A stretch of DNA of 64,000 nt, taken from assembly GCA_019054805.1 (NCBI GenBank), contig JAHQIY010000003.1, forward strand, positions 4,712,001 through 4,776,000. The letters are read 5' to 3'. Source of the DNA: Brachionus manjavacas. Its lineage: Eukaryota > Rotifera > Eurotatoria > Ploima > Brachionidae. The position numbers and the translations under genes were made by a program. Of the stretch, positions 1 through 11,652 are shown in pieces. Position 1 is the stretch's first letter. Every line of letters begins with the position of its first letter. The notes under the pieces were generated by a model, which worked only from the letters and a program-made list of their open reading frames with translations, ran no database searches and was not told where the DNA came from.

Positions 1-1566
1 AAGACCTTTTATGACATGATTGAGGATATTCTTGAACAAGCCGATGAGGTTGATAAAAAATATCTACAATATGAGGGTGGAGTGGGAACTACCAGTTTGG
101 TATTGGACGGAATTTTTGAGCTATCTGCCAGAATGAAACAATTTCCGGCCAAATTCGACCAGGCCAAACTTACAAAATTCGTCAACTATTTGACCAACAA
201 GCGATCACCAACTAACGCCAGATCGGCTTTTTTCTTACTAAAAGCTGCTCTAAAGCTTACTGACAATCAAGTAATCGATTTTTATTTTAAAGATTAAAAT
301 TTAGCTAATTTTTGTCCAGTTTTACATTCCGCTTGTCCTGAATCGATTGTCTTCAGTCTCAGTTTCAACTGAACAACCAGGTTTATTGATCAGTGTAACC
401 AATATTGTTGGAGCCTCGGTTCGGCAAGTCAAATTAGATGTTGAGGCTTTGGCAGCCAAAAGCACCAAGTCAAATTTGTTATCTGCTAAAAAAGCATTTA
501 GTCCAAAATCAAGTGATGGCACTACTTATGAATTAAAACTTATTGAACAACAGCCAAATGCTGATTTTTACACAGTTACTGTATCAGTTGCACCAAAGGC
601 ACCGGCAAACAATGATAAGAGGTTCTTTTTAGTTGATAATAGTGTTTTAGTAAAAGTTACCACAGTTGTGAGTGTAAGTGATTTGCAAATTGGTGTAGGT
701 GATCGTGATCAAGGACTTCCAAAACTGACCACGTAAATAAATTTATTAAAAAATTGTTTAAAAATAACAACCAAAAAAATGTTTTTTTCTCTAAGATTAC
801 AAGCTAACCAACGAGTACAGCAAAAACTCGAAGCAGACCAACAATCAAAGCTTTATGTTAGATTTACCGTAAAGGATAAAGTAAAAGGATCCAGCATGGA
901 AGTTCATCAGGCTTTTTTGAGATTTTCCGAGGCTAAATCAGGCCGTGAAATCATCTTTTTGGCTCAATATTCAAATGGTCAATATTCTGCTGATGTTGAT
1001 TTGAACACAAATGCCAAAAGCTTCAAACGTCTCAGCGGTGTCTATTCTGTAGAGTTGATTGTTGCTGATGCTGTAATGCAAAATCCTGTTTCATGGAGCT
1101 TAGCTGATCTTAACCTTCATTTTATTGAGGAACAAACTTCAACTGCAGCTCAAGACAGAGCAGCTCTTTTTTCCAAAAAGCCTGAGATTAAGCATTTATT
1201 CAGAGTTGCCGACCCAACTCCGTCAACTGCTGTCTCAACGGTTTTCACTGGTCTGGTTTTGGCTCCATTAGCTATCCTGTTTATTTTGGTATATTTAATT
1301 ATTAAAGCTTTATTTAAAAAATTTTTTTTTATTTTTTCTTAAAGTGGTTGAAAATTGGATTTAACTTTAAAAGATTCTCGTTTTCTTTGTCCGGCATTTT
1401 GTTCCATGTTGCTTTGGCGGGAATTTTTGGATTGTTTTATTGCTACTGGATTAAATTGAATATGTTCCAGACAATTAGATACTTGGCCATATTGGGAGTG
1501 ATTGCTTTTGTTGCCGGAAATAGACTATTAAGAAGTCTAGCTGAGCCAAAAAAGAAGGAACAATAA
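1..1566 (+). CDS. RPN2: Ribophorin II, oligosaccharyltransferase subunit (3' part)
   Basis: Subunit of the ER membrane oligosaccharyltransferase complex that transfers glycan to nascent proteins. The gene enters from the left edge; visible exons are 1-270, 320-732, 796-1288 and 1345-1566. Introns of 49, 63 and 56 bases start GT and end AG, and phases 0, 2, 0 join without a stop. The order matches RPN2: helical segment, Ig-like luminal domains, then transmembrane stretches, ending with the family-typical motif around FQTIRYLAILG and a charged tail. The IxHLFR motif before the first membrane helix is present (KHLFRVADP). The stop codon at 1564-1566 lies inside an AATAAA at 1562-1567, so stop and polyadenylation signal overlap. 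The N-terminal part lies outside the window. Homology is from recognition of the family sequence; the exon joins are inferred. Confidence 0.93.
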
Positions 1567-2018
1567 AATAAGTTATCAATTCCATTTAAAAATATACGAT
1601 ATTATCGTTTTGTAACTCTTTTTTGTTAATTTTTAAAGTTAATTTATTCCAAAGTCTAACAGGTTGACAAAAATGATATTTTTTTTGGTAGAAATTTAAA
1701 AAATTTTTGCCAAAATAAATCAATTTTTTAATGTAACATTCTAAATTGAACAAATAGAGTGAATTTGCTCTTATCAGAAATTTGATCACCAAAATCTGTT
1801 TAAGGGTTCACAATTAGTTTTTAGAATTATTAAGTCATCATGGTTAATTATATTCGTGTAATCTTTTTTTTAAATGGTAAACTAGCTAACGATTTTTGTC
1901 TTCTAATAAAAAATTATGTTAAAATTTTTGTTTTATTTTTTTTACCTTTAGAGAGTGGAGTTTTAGCTGACTTCAAAATTTAGATCAATAGGGATCCCAA
2001 AAGTTTTTTGATTTAGAA
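1567..2018. other. Intergenic spacer RPN2-MRPL49
   Basis: AT-rich spacer between two plus-strand genes. It must contain the end of RPN2 and the promoter/5' leader of MRPL49. No ORF, RNA gene or repeat was recognised. Confidence 0.6.
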
Positions 2019-2585
2019 ATGTATCGAAATCTAATCAAATTAAATAAATTAAATGTGACGATGGTTGATCGGCCAGGACTAGTGGCCTATTCTTCAAAAT
2101 TTACACAATTAAGTGAGAGACAACCGCTTCCGAGTCGTCCGATTAATTTGCAAGGGCATGAATTCACAAATGTTACTGAATCCAAAGAAGAGTTCAAGTA
2201 TGTCAAAAAATTGTTACCAAGTCTAGTAGTACCAGATCCCCCTAAACACGAATTTTATCCCACACCTAGTGGATGGGTGCCTCCGAATAACGAAAAATGC
2301 TCAAAGCTTTCCTATTTTGTGTTAAGAACAAGGTTTCACAATTTTCCCATTTATGCTTTGGAGCGCGAAGGTGGATCGAGAAAGCTGGTCAAAATAAAAC
2401 GAATCGAAGGTGATATTTGGAAATTTGATGAAGACTTGAGAAATTATATCGAAAAATGTATTGAAAAAAATGAAGACAAAAAGTTAACCATTTATTCACA
2501 GGTTAATGAAGTTCAAAGACAAGTAGTGGTAAAGGGCCATTATCAAGATTACATTAGCAAATTTTTTATTGAGTGTGGATTTTAG
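2019..2585 (+). CDS. MRPL49: Mitochondrial ribosomal protein mL49
   Basis: Protein of the large subunit of the mitochondrial ribosome. The 188-residue reading frame has no intron. The diagnostic block PDPPKHEFYPTPSGW (about residues 72-86) is nearly identical to animal mL49, followed by a YFVLRTRFHNFPIY strand, EGDIWKF (about 129) and the C-terminal VNEVQRQVVVKGHY element. Human mL49 is about 166 residues; the extra length is in the N-terminal region, which is basic and low in acidic residues over the first 16 residues, as expected for a mitochondrial presequence. The first ATG at 2019 is used because upstream sequence is non-coding; Met15 is an alternative start but would shorten the presequence. 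Transcribed in the same direction as RPN2, 452 bases downstream. Confidence 0.95.
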   Translation: MYRNLIKLNKLNVTMVDRPGLVAYSSKFTQLSERQPLPSRPINLQGHEFTNVTESKEEFKYVKKLLPSLVVPDPPKHEFYPTPSGWVPPNNEKCSKLSYFVLRTRFHNFPIYALEREGGSRKLVKIKRIEGDIWKFDEDLRNYIEKCIEKNEDKKLTIYSQVNEVQRQVVVKGHYQDYISKFFIECGF

Positions 2586-3473
2586 AGAAAAATGCTGTAA
2601 ATTTTTACTTTTTCTAATATAACCATTAAAAAAAATTATTAATAAAAAATTGAAAATATTATTTCTTTTTGGTTTTTGCGTTTTAAAAGACCCAAGTTTC
2701 CACAGAATTATTTTAAAAAAATTTCTTAGAAATGAGAAAGGCTTTTTATAATTAATTTTTATTGATTTTAAACAAAATTTTATCAAACTGAAAAAAAACC
2801 AAAGAATCAGAAATTTCCTTTATCTTTAGCAATTTGAATATTAGCATAAAACAGAACACAAAGATTATTATTTATTGGTAAATCTGTATCGAAGAATATT
2901 TTTTTCAGTTAAAAAATTTGAAAAAAGTTGAAGTAAATTCAAAATAAAATAAAATTCAAAGTTCAAATAAAATAATTGAAAGAAGACATTTAAGAAATTT
3001 ATGTGATAAAAACAAAATTTAAAAGAATATTTAATTTATTTATTTATTCTATATATTAGAAATTTATGCTATATTTCATTCTTTTTATGCGTCAAACACC
3101 CTGCTCCATAAAATAATATAAATATACTTATATGTTTATGGGACACAAGATATCATGGATCCGCATTTAGATTTAGTTTTAATTTTTTCACTAAAAATAA
3201 AAAGTTATAAATTTTTTTTTTCATTATGCATTTGATCCAGCGCCACAAATAAAATACAAAGAAAAACCAAAAAAATGATTATTTTATTTTTGTCAAAAAT
3301 TTTAAGCTCTAAGCTTGAAAAACAGGGACAAGTTGGTGTTTGCTACAAGCACCAATGTTTTTGTATTAAATCAAAGAAATATGGTCCTTTTTTGATAAAA
3401 AAATCTAAATTTTGATATTAAAAAAAATTATTCAGAAACCATCATATTTTCTAAAATAAAATTAAAAAATTTA
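2586..3473. other. AT-rich intergenic spacer
   Basis: No gene recognised. ORFs here are short and A/T-driven. Runs of A and T immediately left of 3474 could serve as the RNA polymerase III terminator of the minus-strand tRNA. Confidence 0.55.
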
Positions 3474-3564
3474 TGCCCCAAGTGAGGATCGAACTCACGA
3501 CCTCCAGATAACTCCAGAAATTCAGATTATGAGACTGACGCGCTACCGACTGCGCTATTGAGGC
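3474..3564 (-). tRNA. Elongator tRNA-Met (CAT) with an 18-nt intron
   Basis: Read on the minus strand this folds as a nuclear elongator tRNA-Met. The acceptor stem is GCCTCAA against TTGGGGC, with discriminator A at 3474. D-arm is GCGC/GCGC, anticodon CAT is at 3529-3531, variable loop AGGTC, and the T-arm contains GTTCGATCC (box B). Mature length is 73 nt after removing an intron at 3510-3527, placed after position 37, the standard site. The 3' half of the anticodon stem (TCTGG) pairs with TCAGT by a U-G and a U-U closing mismatch, as in other animal tRNA-Met(e). The intron begins with the same ATCTG found just after it, so the exact cut could shift by a few bases without changing the product. 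A T-rich tract follows the gene. Confidence 0.93.
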
Positions 3565-3882
3565 TTATACAAAATCTCAATATTTTTTTTTCTAATACTC
3601 TTCAGAACTTTTGGCATCAACCATGGCCAAACAGAGTTCATCGTACAAGTTCAGGCTTATTTCAGATAAAATAAAAATCAATTTATAAAAAAGTATCACA
3701 TTATTTTAAAATAAATTAGAAATAAATTTTTAAATTTTCTAAGAAAAATTAAAGCTTGAGTGGAGAACGGCAAAAAAAATTAAAAGAAACATATTCTTAA
3801 AAATGGTTTTATTTTACACAAAATCTCAGAGAATAGCAATTTGAAATTTTAATTGAATTTAAATTTTAGCTGTTTAAAATAC
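3565..3882. other. Spacer between tRNA-Met and NSMCE3
   Basis: AT-rich. It must contain the tRNA upstream flank and the 3' end of NSMCE3. Nothing else recognised. Confidence 0.5.
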
Positions 3883-4845
3883 TTAAAATCTGATGCGTTG
3901 AGAAGATCGTCGACTAGGCCTTAGTTCTTGTGAATCGTTTAAAAAATTTTGATCAACACTTTTTTGACTAGATCTTGGAGATTCATTTTTAATATGTATG
4001 GGTTCAATTTGATCAGGATTTGTATTAAATTCATCAATTTTAATTGCATCGGCATATTGAGCAATCCACTCTTCGGGCTTACAATTCTCAAAGCCTCCAT
4101 ATATTTCACAAACAAAATTTAATACAGATTTTTTTGATATTTCAAGCTTAGCCCTGTGTCCCCATTTAAACTTGAAGCTCGGTGGATCAGTACCGGGTAC
4201 TTGGTCATACTCCAAGTAGCCTTCTTTGACCAAATCACTGGTAAAATATTTGAACACATCTCCAAGGTATTTGTGCCTCTTTTCCTCTTTATTTATGTCC
4301 AAGCGTTTCAAGCTTTCCCAGAATATCTGCGAGTCAATCTCGTTCTCATTCATAAATATCAGCGACAGCGCTATCATTAGCATGCTATACTTGAGTTGGT
4401 TGGAAAATTTTTGGTCAGATTCATTATTTGCCAGGTCATTGTGAAAATCGGAAAGTCCTCTTTGAAAATTGTTCTCTGTTAACTTTTCCAAATGGGAATC
4501 GAATTCAAATTTTGATCGAATGCCAAATCTGTCACCTTTTTCATTATCTAAATCAATAACTTCCATGCCGAACACATCTTCCAAATACTGTTTAACATGC
4601 TTGAAAATATTCTTAAAAGAACGAGATTGATCTTTGATTACATTTTTGTTCAAGTCTGTTTTTCTTATGATACATTTTTTCTCTGACAGGCAACAGAACA
4701 GAATATACTCTACACATTCTTGAGCTTTTTTTAAAATCAAACTATCATCAATATCAGCATTGTATTGACTTTGGCTCATTCGACTCATCTTGAAATTTTT
4801 TAACCAATTTTCACCTTTGAAAAGCAAATTGAAGTTTGTAATCAA
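3883..4845 (-). CDS. NSMCE3: SMC5-SMC6 complex subunit NSMCE3 (MAGE domain protein)
   Basis: Component of the SMC5/6 complex that partners the NSMCE1 RING protein and NSMCE4 in DNA repair. The 320-residue frame, without introns, carries a MAGE homology domain from about residue 33 to 245. The first winged helix has RKTDLNKNVI. A variable loop precedes the conserved MLMIALSLIFMNENEI helix (about 155-170), the WESLKRLDI helix and the YLEYDQVPGTDPP hairpin (about 210-222), followed by FKWGHRA. These match NSMCE3 and invertebrate single-copy MAGE proteins. The basic/serine-rich C-terminal tail (last 50 residues) is not conserved. Met20 (4786-4788) or Met23 is a more likely start than Met1, because the first 19 residues look like unselected leader. 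In animals outside mammals one MAGE gene usually serves the NSMCE3 role, hence the symbol. Confidence 0.9.
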   Translation of the reverse strand: MITNFNLLFKGENWLKNFKMSRMSQSQYNADIDDSLILKKAQECVEYILFCCLSEKKCIIRKTDLNKNVIKDQSRSFKNIFKHVKQYLEDVFGMEVIDLDNEKGDRFGIRSKFEFDSHLEKLTENNFQRGLSDFHNDLANNESDQKFSNQLKYSMLMIALSLIFMNENEIDSQIFWESLKRLDINKEEKRHKYLGDVFKYFTSDLVKEGYLEYDQVPGTDPPSFKFKWGHRAKLEISKKSVLNFVCEIYGGFENCKPEEWIAQYADAIKIDEFNTNPDQIEPIHIKNESPRSSQKSVDQNFLNDSQELRPSRRSSQRIRF

Positions 4846-5679
4846 AACCTAATGATTATGCTGAAATTTTTTAAGAATTTTTTAGTTGTATATTTTTTGT
4901 TATAAATTTTTTTTTATATTTTTTTGATAATTTTTAATTTTATTGATGCACAATTTTTCAAAATACTTTGAAGTGGTTAAACATGACTTTCTTAACATAA
5001 AAATATTTCTCTGAATTTAATTTTCTAATAAAAAAAATGTCAAAAAATTTTTTTTTAGCAATAATTTTTGAATTTAATCAGTAAATTTTGATCAAAATTT
5101 TAATTTGCCCTCGGAAATGGGTTGGTATGCTTTACAAGTAGCATTTTGAATGTTTTCAAAAAATGAAAGCTATTTTTATCTTTATTATAAAGAAAAATAA
5201 TCTAAAATTAAGTATAAAATTTTTTTTTAAGATGAAAATAAAATAAAGAAAACCGAAGTAATTAAATTTTTGAATTTTGTCCTTTTAACGTTCACTTCCT
5301 TACAGCCGAAATTTTGAATTTCGGAAACTTTATCAAATAAGACTTAAAAAGGCCAATTGTTCGTTTAGAATCTTAATATTTGAAAACAACAATATAAAAA
5401 AAATTACAAATAAATTCAAAATGTCCCAGAACACTTGTTTAGACGATTTCTTAATATTCTTTCTAAAACATCGTGATTCAAGTTTGCTGTGGAAATTCCA
5501 AAAATTCTCTTTCTTTTTTTTTTTAAAACAAATAGAGTGCTATAAGAAGATGATAAAATACAAAAAAAACTTTTTAATTTTTGATTTTGTTGACCAGTCT
5601 TTTTACATAAAATAGAACAAAAAAAATAAAATAGCCTCAAATAAAAATATCCAAAGGTTGTATTCTCTCAATTGTGTAA
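4846..5679. other. Intergenic spacer NSMCE3-Rap1
   Basis: AT-rich. Contains the NSMCE3 promoter side and the Rap1 3' untranslated region. Short ORFs at 5416-5640 on both strands overlap each other, are rich in F/K/L and are judged spurious. Confidence 0.5.
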
Positions 5680-6308
5680 TTACAAACAACAGCAGCCGCC
5701 TTTTTCCTTTTTCTTTTTGTTTCCCTTGGCATTCGCTTTGTCTGGCTGCTTGCTATTGATTTGTCTGACTAAATTATAGAATATCTCTGGCACATTTATT
5801 TTATTTTTGGCACTAGCTTCCATAAAATGGCAGTTGAAATTTTTGGCAAGTTGCTGACCCTGGTCTCTGGACACGACCCGTTCTTCCTCCAAGTCGCATT
5901 TGTTGCCGACAAGAACCATCGGCACATCCGCTGTATCTTTCACTCTCACGATTTGATCGTGCAGCTCCATCAAATCGTTGAAAGTGGCTTGAGCAGTGAT
6001 CGAATAGACGAGAACGAATCCCTGGCCGGACTTCATGTACAAGTCTCTCATGGCGGTGAACTGCTCGGTTCCGGCCGTGTCCAGTATTTCCATCATGCAC
6101 TGCTGGCCGTCTATCTCGACCTGTTTGCGGTAGCTGTCCTCAATAGTGGGGTCATACTTTTCCACAAAAATGCCTTGAACAAATTGCACTGTCAACGCGG
6201 ATTTTCTAATTTTTCAAAGCTTTTATAAAATTATTTAATATTAAATTTCATTTTAATTTCTTACCCAACACCTCCACTGCCCAATACAACTATCTTGTAC
6301 TCCTTCAT
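5680..6308 (-). CDS. RAP1: Ras-family GTPase Rap1
   Basis: Small GTPase controlling integrin and cadherin adhesion at membranes. Two exons: 6265-6308 (start ATG at 6306-6308) and 5680-6205. The 59-base GT...AG intron splits the P-loop in phase 2, giving GSGGVGKSA across the join. Total 189 residues, against 184 in vertebrate Rap1. Seen: effector loop [15 protein letters not shown] with threonine where Ras has Gln61 (a Rap hallmark), NKCD and ASAK guanine-specificity motifs, then a lysine-rich stretch and C-terminal CCCL. A terminal Leu predicts geranylgeranylation, and the neighbouring cysteines could be palmitoylated (inference). The coding exon is markedly richer in G+C than its flanks. Rap1 rather than Rap2 is supported by the switch II and 'RVKDT.DVPM' region. 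Confidence 0.96.
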
Positions 6309-7387
6309 TATGAGTAAAAATATCTATTGTCTCTTATCGGCTAAATATCTAATCTAAAAAATTTAGAATCAAATTTAAAAATTGTTGGCCATGTCCTAGA
6401 AGCAGTGTATCGTAACAATCAAAGCACTGGGATAAATTAAATAGGAATTTTAAGAGATCGATGTTTTATTTGTTTGATTAGGGTGAAATTTTTTGCTAAC
6501 AAAAGATAAAAGTACCTAATTAGAGCAAATTGAATGCGATTGAGAGTTTGAATGAGTGTTTCTTTATTTTTTTTCAAACCATCTTAATACTAATTTGCTG
6601 CAAAGAGAATTCAGCAAGCAAAACTTGTTTATCAAGTTGTGCTTTCAATTCAAATAAAATTAAAATAAAATGCTTTTAAATTCTAGCTTTATTAAATAAA
6701 TTGCAATAGAGAAAACAGAGGTTTAAATCTGTTATCATTTTTGCATTCAGAGATAAGTCTAAAAAGTTAATTAAATTATTTATTTATTTTTAAAATAAAA
6801 TTAAAAATTGTTTGCTAAAATGTGAGATTTGGAAATGGATTAAGAAAGAGAAGCGATTCGATCGATTTAGAAATTCCTAAATGTTGTTAGGAAATATTTT
6901 TCGAAAAATTTCTTTTCCTCACCAACTTACTCTGAAGGCTTTGAGAGATTGATAAAATTTAATATTCAATTAATGACAATGGGGAAAAGAGAAATAAATA
7001 GTTGCTAAATTTATCCTGATTTCGGCTTACTAAGTCACATAATTATTAACTATTTTCATCATTCAAAATTGACATCTAAATTCTTGACAAATTTTTGCCA
7101 GATTAAATTTCATTAATAATTGAATTTTTTCAAATCTTTAAGGTCTATATTTTCGCGAAATTCTCTCAAAACTAAAAAAAAAACAATTAAATTTTAATTT
7201 TATGAATTTGTTTTTTTTTGCGGATCCCAAAATCAATTAAATATACCTGAAATCTAATAATTTTTAAGAGCATATCCTCTTGTCTTTAAAGTACTTTTTT
7301 TTTTACATAACTTAGATAAAAAATAAATCAATAAATTTTTTTAAAACTAAAATTTAAAAAATTAACTTCTCTTAAGCTAAAATAAAA
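6309..7387. other. Intergenic spacer upstream of Rap1
   Basis: About 1.1 kb of AT-rich sequence between Rap1 and AMDHD2, both on the minus strand. It should hold the Rap1 promoter and 5' exon(s) and the AMDHD2 3' end. No ORF or repeat recognised. Confidence 0.5.
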
Positions 7388-8764
7388 CTATGGAATGAAT
7401 TTAAATTTAAACAATGGAGACCAGTCTGGGCTCGACCAGGCCAGATCTCCATTGATAAAAGTAGCCTTTACATTTACATTATCATCAATAATTGTGAAGT
7501 TAGCTTTGGCGCCGTAGTTTAACGAGCCGCCATCAAGAGGATAGATACCAAGCAGCTTGGCTGGATGCTCGGTGGCGCATCTTAAAGCTTCTAGAAGACT
7601 ACATTCAGTAGCTGACATTAAATTACGCACACAGTCATTCAATGTAGCGACCGAGCCGCACAAAGTTGTAGTGCCTTGTAAATAGGCGCTTCTTTTTTTA
7701 GTCTCAGGATCTTTTATAATCTGAACGGCTTGACTGCCGATATGGTGCACCCGGCCGTCCTCTAGGCCCATGGCTGACATAGCGTCTGTGACCAGTACTA
7801 GGCCATTGGGATGCGACTTGTAGGCAATGTTTATAGCCGAAGGGTGAGTGTGTATCCCATCCGATATAACTCCGTAATAAATATGACTCTCAAGGTTGAA
7901 ATTGGACAACAGGCCGATTAAATGTGGATCTCGGTGGTGGAATGGCAACATGGCATTGAACAAATGGGTTATAAATGTGGCACCGTTGATCACAGCGTTT
8001 TCACCCTGTTTCAAATTGGCTGTTGAATGTCCCAGCGAAACCACGATTCCGCTATCAGTTAATTTTTTAATCACTCTATTACTGGGGTCCAGCTCTGGAG
8101 CCAGGGTTATTATGGACACAAAACTTTTAAGCTCCTCCACCTTCATTCCGAATGTTTCCTCTAAAGTGTTCACTCCATTGTCCAAGGTTCTTAGAGCAGT
8201 TTTGTCATGAGCACCTAGCTTTTCTTTGTTTATAAATGGCCCTTCCAAATGAAGGCCCAGAATTATGGAATTCAATTTTTTAGATGTTTTTAATTTAGCA
8301 AAAAAATCACGTATCTTAGGAAGTAGATTTTTGTAATTGGACAAGTGAGAGGAAATGACAGTCGGACAAAAAGCTGTTACTCCATATTCTAGCAGCCCTT
8401 TGGACACTTCGGTCAGACACTCTTCAATATTGGCATCAATTGTAAAATCTCGCCCGAAACCACCATTTATTTGAACGTCTATGAAGCCAGGACTGATTAA
8501 AAGACCGTTTAGGTCGATTTGAACATCGGCTTGTTTTTTTTCTTCAAAAAAAATTTTACGCGGGTCCTCTACAATACCACTGCGTATCCAAAGATCTTCT
8601 TTTATTATTTTATTATCAAAAAAAAGGCGACAGTTGGTAAACTGAATGAGCAAATTTGACAAATCTTTGTTTGAATGGGCCGAATGTAGCTTGAGAATGT
8701 GTGTCGTGTCATTTATCCACGATTGAAGTTCATCCGAATTAAAAACATGATCGAACAAATTCAT
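7388..8764 (-). CDS. AMDHD2: N-acetylglucosamine-6-phosphate deacetylase
   Basis: Removes acetate from GlcNAc-6-phosphate, returning amino sugars from glycoconjugate (and here possibly chitin) breakdown to hexosamine metabolism in the cytosol. One uninterrupted 458-residue frame. Amidohydrolase features in order: small beta domain, PGFIDVQINGG (about 92-102), LHLEGPF with metal ligand Glu174, SLGHS with His246, THLFNAM with His267, and VTDAMSAMG with catalytic Asp327. All correspond to bacterial NagA and human AMDHD2 ligands, so the enzyme looks intact. The family usually starts near the QFTNCRLFF strand (about residue 41). The 40 residues before it are an extension of unknown role; no ATG lies close to the family start, which favours the annotated one. 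Confidence 0.96.
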   Translation of the reverse strand: MNLFDHVFNSDELQSWINDTTHILKLHSAHSNKDLSNLLIQFTNCRLFFDNKIIKEDLWIRSGIVEDPRKIFFEEKKQADVQIDLNGLLISPGFIDVQINGGFGRDFTIDANIEECLTEVSKGLLEYGVTAFCPTVISSHLSNYKNLLPKIRDFFAKLKTSKKLNSIILGLHLEGPFINKEKLGAHDKTALRTLDNGVNTLEETFGMKVEELKSFVSIITLAPELDPSNRVIKKLTDSGIVVSLGHSTANLKQGENAVINGATFITHLFNAMLPFHHRDPHLIGLLSNFNLESHIYYGVISDGIHTHPSAINIAYKSHPNGLVLVTDAMSAMGLEDGRVHHIGSQAVQIIKDPETKKRSAYLQGTTTLCGSVATLNDCVRNLMSATECSLLEALRCATEHPAKLLGIYPLDGGSLNYGAKANFTIIDDNVNVKATFINGDLAWSSPDWSPLFKFKFIP

Positions 8765-11652
8765 TTTGTTAATCTAAAAAAAAAAAAATAATCTTATATT
8801 ATCTTAATTAATAATTCTATTGAATTTTAAATGCATTCTTTAAAATTTGGGGGATTAAATGTTAAGTCTGGAACAAAAAAAATTGATTAAAACTCGCTCT
8901 TATGAACAATAAAAAAAATCAAAATTAAATATTAACATATTAACTAAATTTTTAAAAAAATTTATAATAATTTAAAATTTATTCTTATTTCTTTTATTCT
9001 TAATAGTTCAAATTTGATAAAAAAAGAAAAGTTTTTAAGGCCTTTATATTTTTGTTTTTTAAAATTATTTGAAAAACCTTTTGTAAATACTCATGTAATT
9101 ATCTAACAATTTGAAATAATTATTGATGAAATCATTCAAAATTAAATTTTTTTTAAACTAAAAAAAATTACCTTATAATCTTATATTATGGCATTCCAAT
9201 TTACGAAGCCCTTTGCAGATAATTTTAAAAAAAATTGTCTCTCTTTTGTTAAAATATAAAAGTCTTAACAAAGTCTGTTATTTATCTATTATCAATAATG
9301 TACATGTCGTTCATTTTGAAACAAAATAAAAAATTTTCAAGACACCCATTTCGGTATCGTCTTACAGAATCAAATTTTTATTTTCGTGGGAAATCTCACT
9401 TTTTGACATAAAAAAACCACTTGATTTGAGACGTATTTTTCTTTTAAATTAGTAATAAAATAAATTATCTTAAATTACCTAAAATTAAAAAAAAAATTAT
9501 TTACTATCCAAAAAATATCCTATAAAATATTATTTTATAATATATGAACTAAATGATGAATTTGCAAATTAACATCTTATGATAAGGGTTCAAACCCATA
9601 ATTTTATTTTTTAAATAAAATCAAAAGTCTTACTAAAAAAACCAACTTATTTAAATTAAATCTAGTTACATGCTTGACCAAATTTGTTTTTTCTTTTTTT
9701 TTGCTTAACTCGAATTTAATTACTAGACACAAATAAAACCAAATCGGGACACTTTGAACCAAGAAAGTCTTTAATTTTTTGATTTTTTTTAATAAGTACT
9801 GACCTTTGCATTAGCAATAGGAAGCCCGGTCAGCAAATGAATATTTTAGCATCTATTTGATAGACTTAACTAAATAAGCCAAGATTAATTTATTTACCCT
9901 CTGGCCGAGACCAACTCTAATTATTTTTAAAAAAATTGGTAAAATTTTTTTTTCCTAGAATTCATGGCCACTTGTGATGTCGGCCTAACATGAAAAATAT
10001 GGTCAATTCTCTATGGGAACATCTAATATTTTCCATATAAGCATGTCTAGAAAATTTGGTTAATTTTTAAACAAATATTTACCTGAGAAAATTCCTAATA
10101 CTCTCTGCTCAAAGATAATCACTCATTCGAGCAAAAGATCTTGTAGAACTAGACAAGGCTTTTCTTGGTTCGATGAAAAATATTTAATTTCTCCGGTTCT
10201 AGATTTTCGTATTGTTTATGATCACCATAAATCATTTGAATTATTATAATTAACAAGGCATAATGAATGCAAAAATTTGCGAGCATAGGAAAAAAATTGC
10301 AACTAATTAAATGTATTTAGAAAAAAATATAATTATATTAGATTATAGTGATTAAGCAGCTAAAAATATATGAAAACAATTTATTTGATTTTATTTCCAA
10401 TTCTTTTTAACATGCCATTCTCGCATTTATTAGAGAAACTTTGCTTTGATTATTTTACTTGGATTTTTTCTATGATTTTGTTCATAATTTCGCTTCTCAA
10501 TATAGTCGAAACTAATTCCCTTCGAGAAATCTCTATTCATTATCTACTAGATTTGGGACTCATTATGCTTCTTTTTCTTAATCCCTTCTGCACACTTAGA
10601 GCACACACGCTCAAATTATTAGTGATGAAAACACGAATTTTACAAAATTTAAAATTAAAATTGATAAATGTAAATTTAGAGTAGAACAATTTTTGCCAGC
10701 TGTGTAATCAAATGTGCACGATTTGGCTTGTCTCGTACAGTTATTTTCACATTTTAATCAATCATTCTTTGAATTTAATAAATAGTTATTTTTTTTTAGA
10801 AAGTTCAAATTGAACAAAAAAATAGGTTACAAAACAATGATTTGTTTTTTTTTTTAATTTAAATTCGTCTGTAGACTCGAAAATGTTTAAATAAATTATA
10901 AAGATGTTAATCAACGATTTTTTTATAGTTTTAATTAAATTAAATCTGGTTATATTTGCTTTATTTATTGATAGGCAACAAAAAATTTTAAATTTTTGCT
11001 TATATTTAAATCAACCTTTAAATTGTAAATTATTTGTATTTAAACTTTCTTTACAAATTTAATTGCAGACTGAAGATAAAACAATTTATTTTCAGCCAGA
11101 AAACAAAAATTGCAAAGCTTCAATGCTTCAGTTATTAAATTTAAAGCTAAATGAAAATTGCTCTGCTCCAATTTGTAGTATTGGTGTCCGTACAAGCGGA
11201 CAGTAAACAGGTGGCCATGCTACCGCGAAATTTTTTGCTTGAATAATTTCAAAATTTACTCAAAAAAGTGGAAAAGTCTTTGAAATAAGATAAAAAAAAT
11301 AATTTTGTCAAAAATGATGCCTCTTTAAGAATTTTTTAATAAATTTTTTAATAATAGCCCGCCTAATAACCGCGGAAAAGCTTTCGAATGGTCCCATTTG
11401 TAACCAAAAAATTAAAAAATCTAAGCTCCAAATTTTACACTAGTAACAAACAGATCAATAAGGAATTTTTAAAACTTATCAACACAAGAAGCCTAAATTT
11501 TTTTTTTCCATTTTTCTTGCCTAGTCATTTCATTAAATATAAACACTTGGCGATATTTTAGATCTAGTTATTAAAATTCTAAATCTGAATATCTTTAACA
11601 AAAATAAAAGACTTGTAAAAAATTGCTCTGTTCTTAATTTAAAATACTATCT
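8765..11652. other. Gene-poor region
   Basis: About 2.9 kb, very AT-rich, with no supportable gene. The longest ORF (10,370-10,684, 104 residues) is hydrophobic F/I/L-rich and resembles no family known to me; its composition is what AT-rich noise gives. No repeat arrays seen. Confidence 0.5.

Noticed and set aside
10370-10684. 104-residue plus-strand ORF
   Set aside because: F/I/L-rich composition expected of AT-rich noise, with no splice context, family similarity or codon bias.
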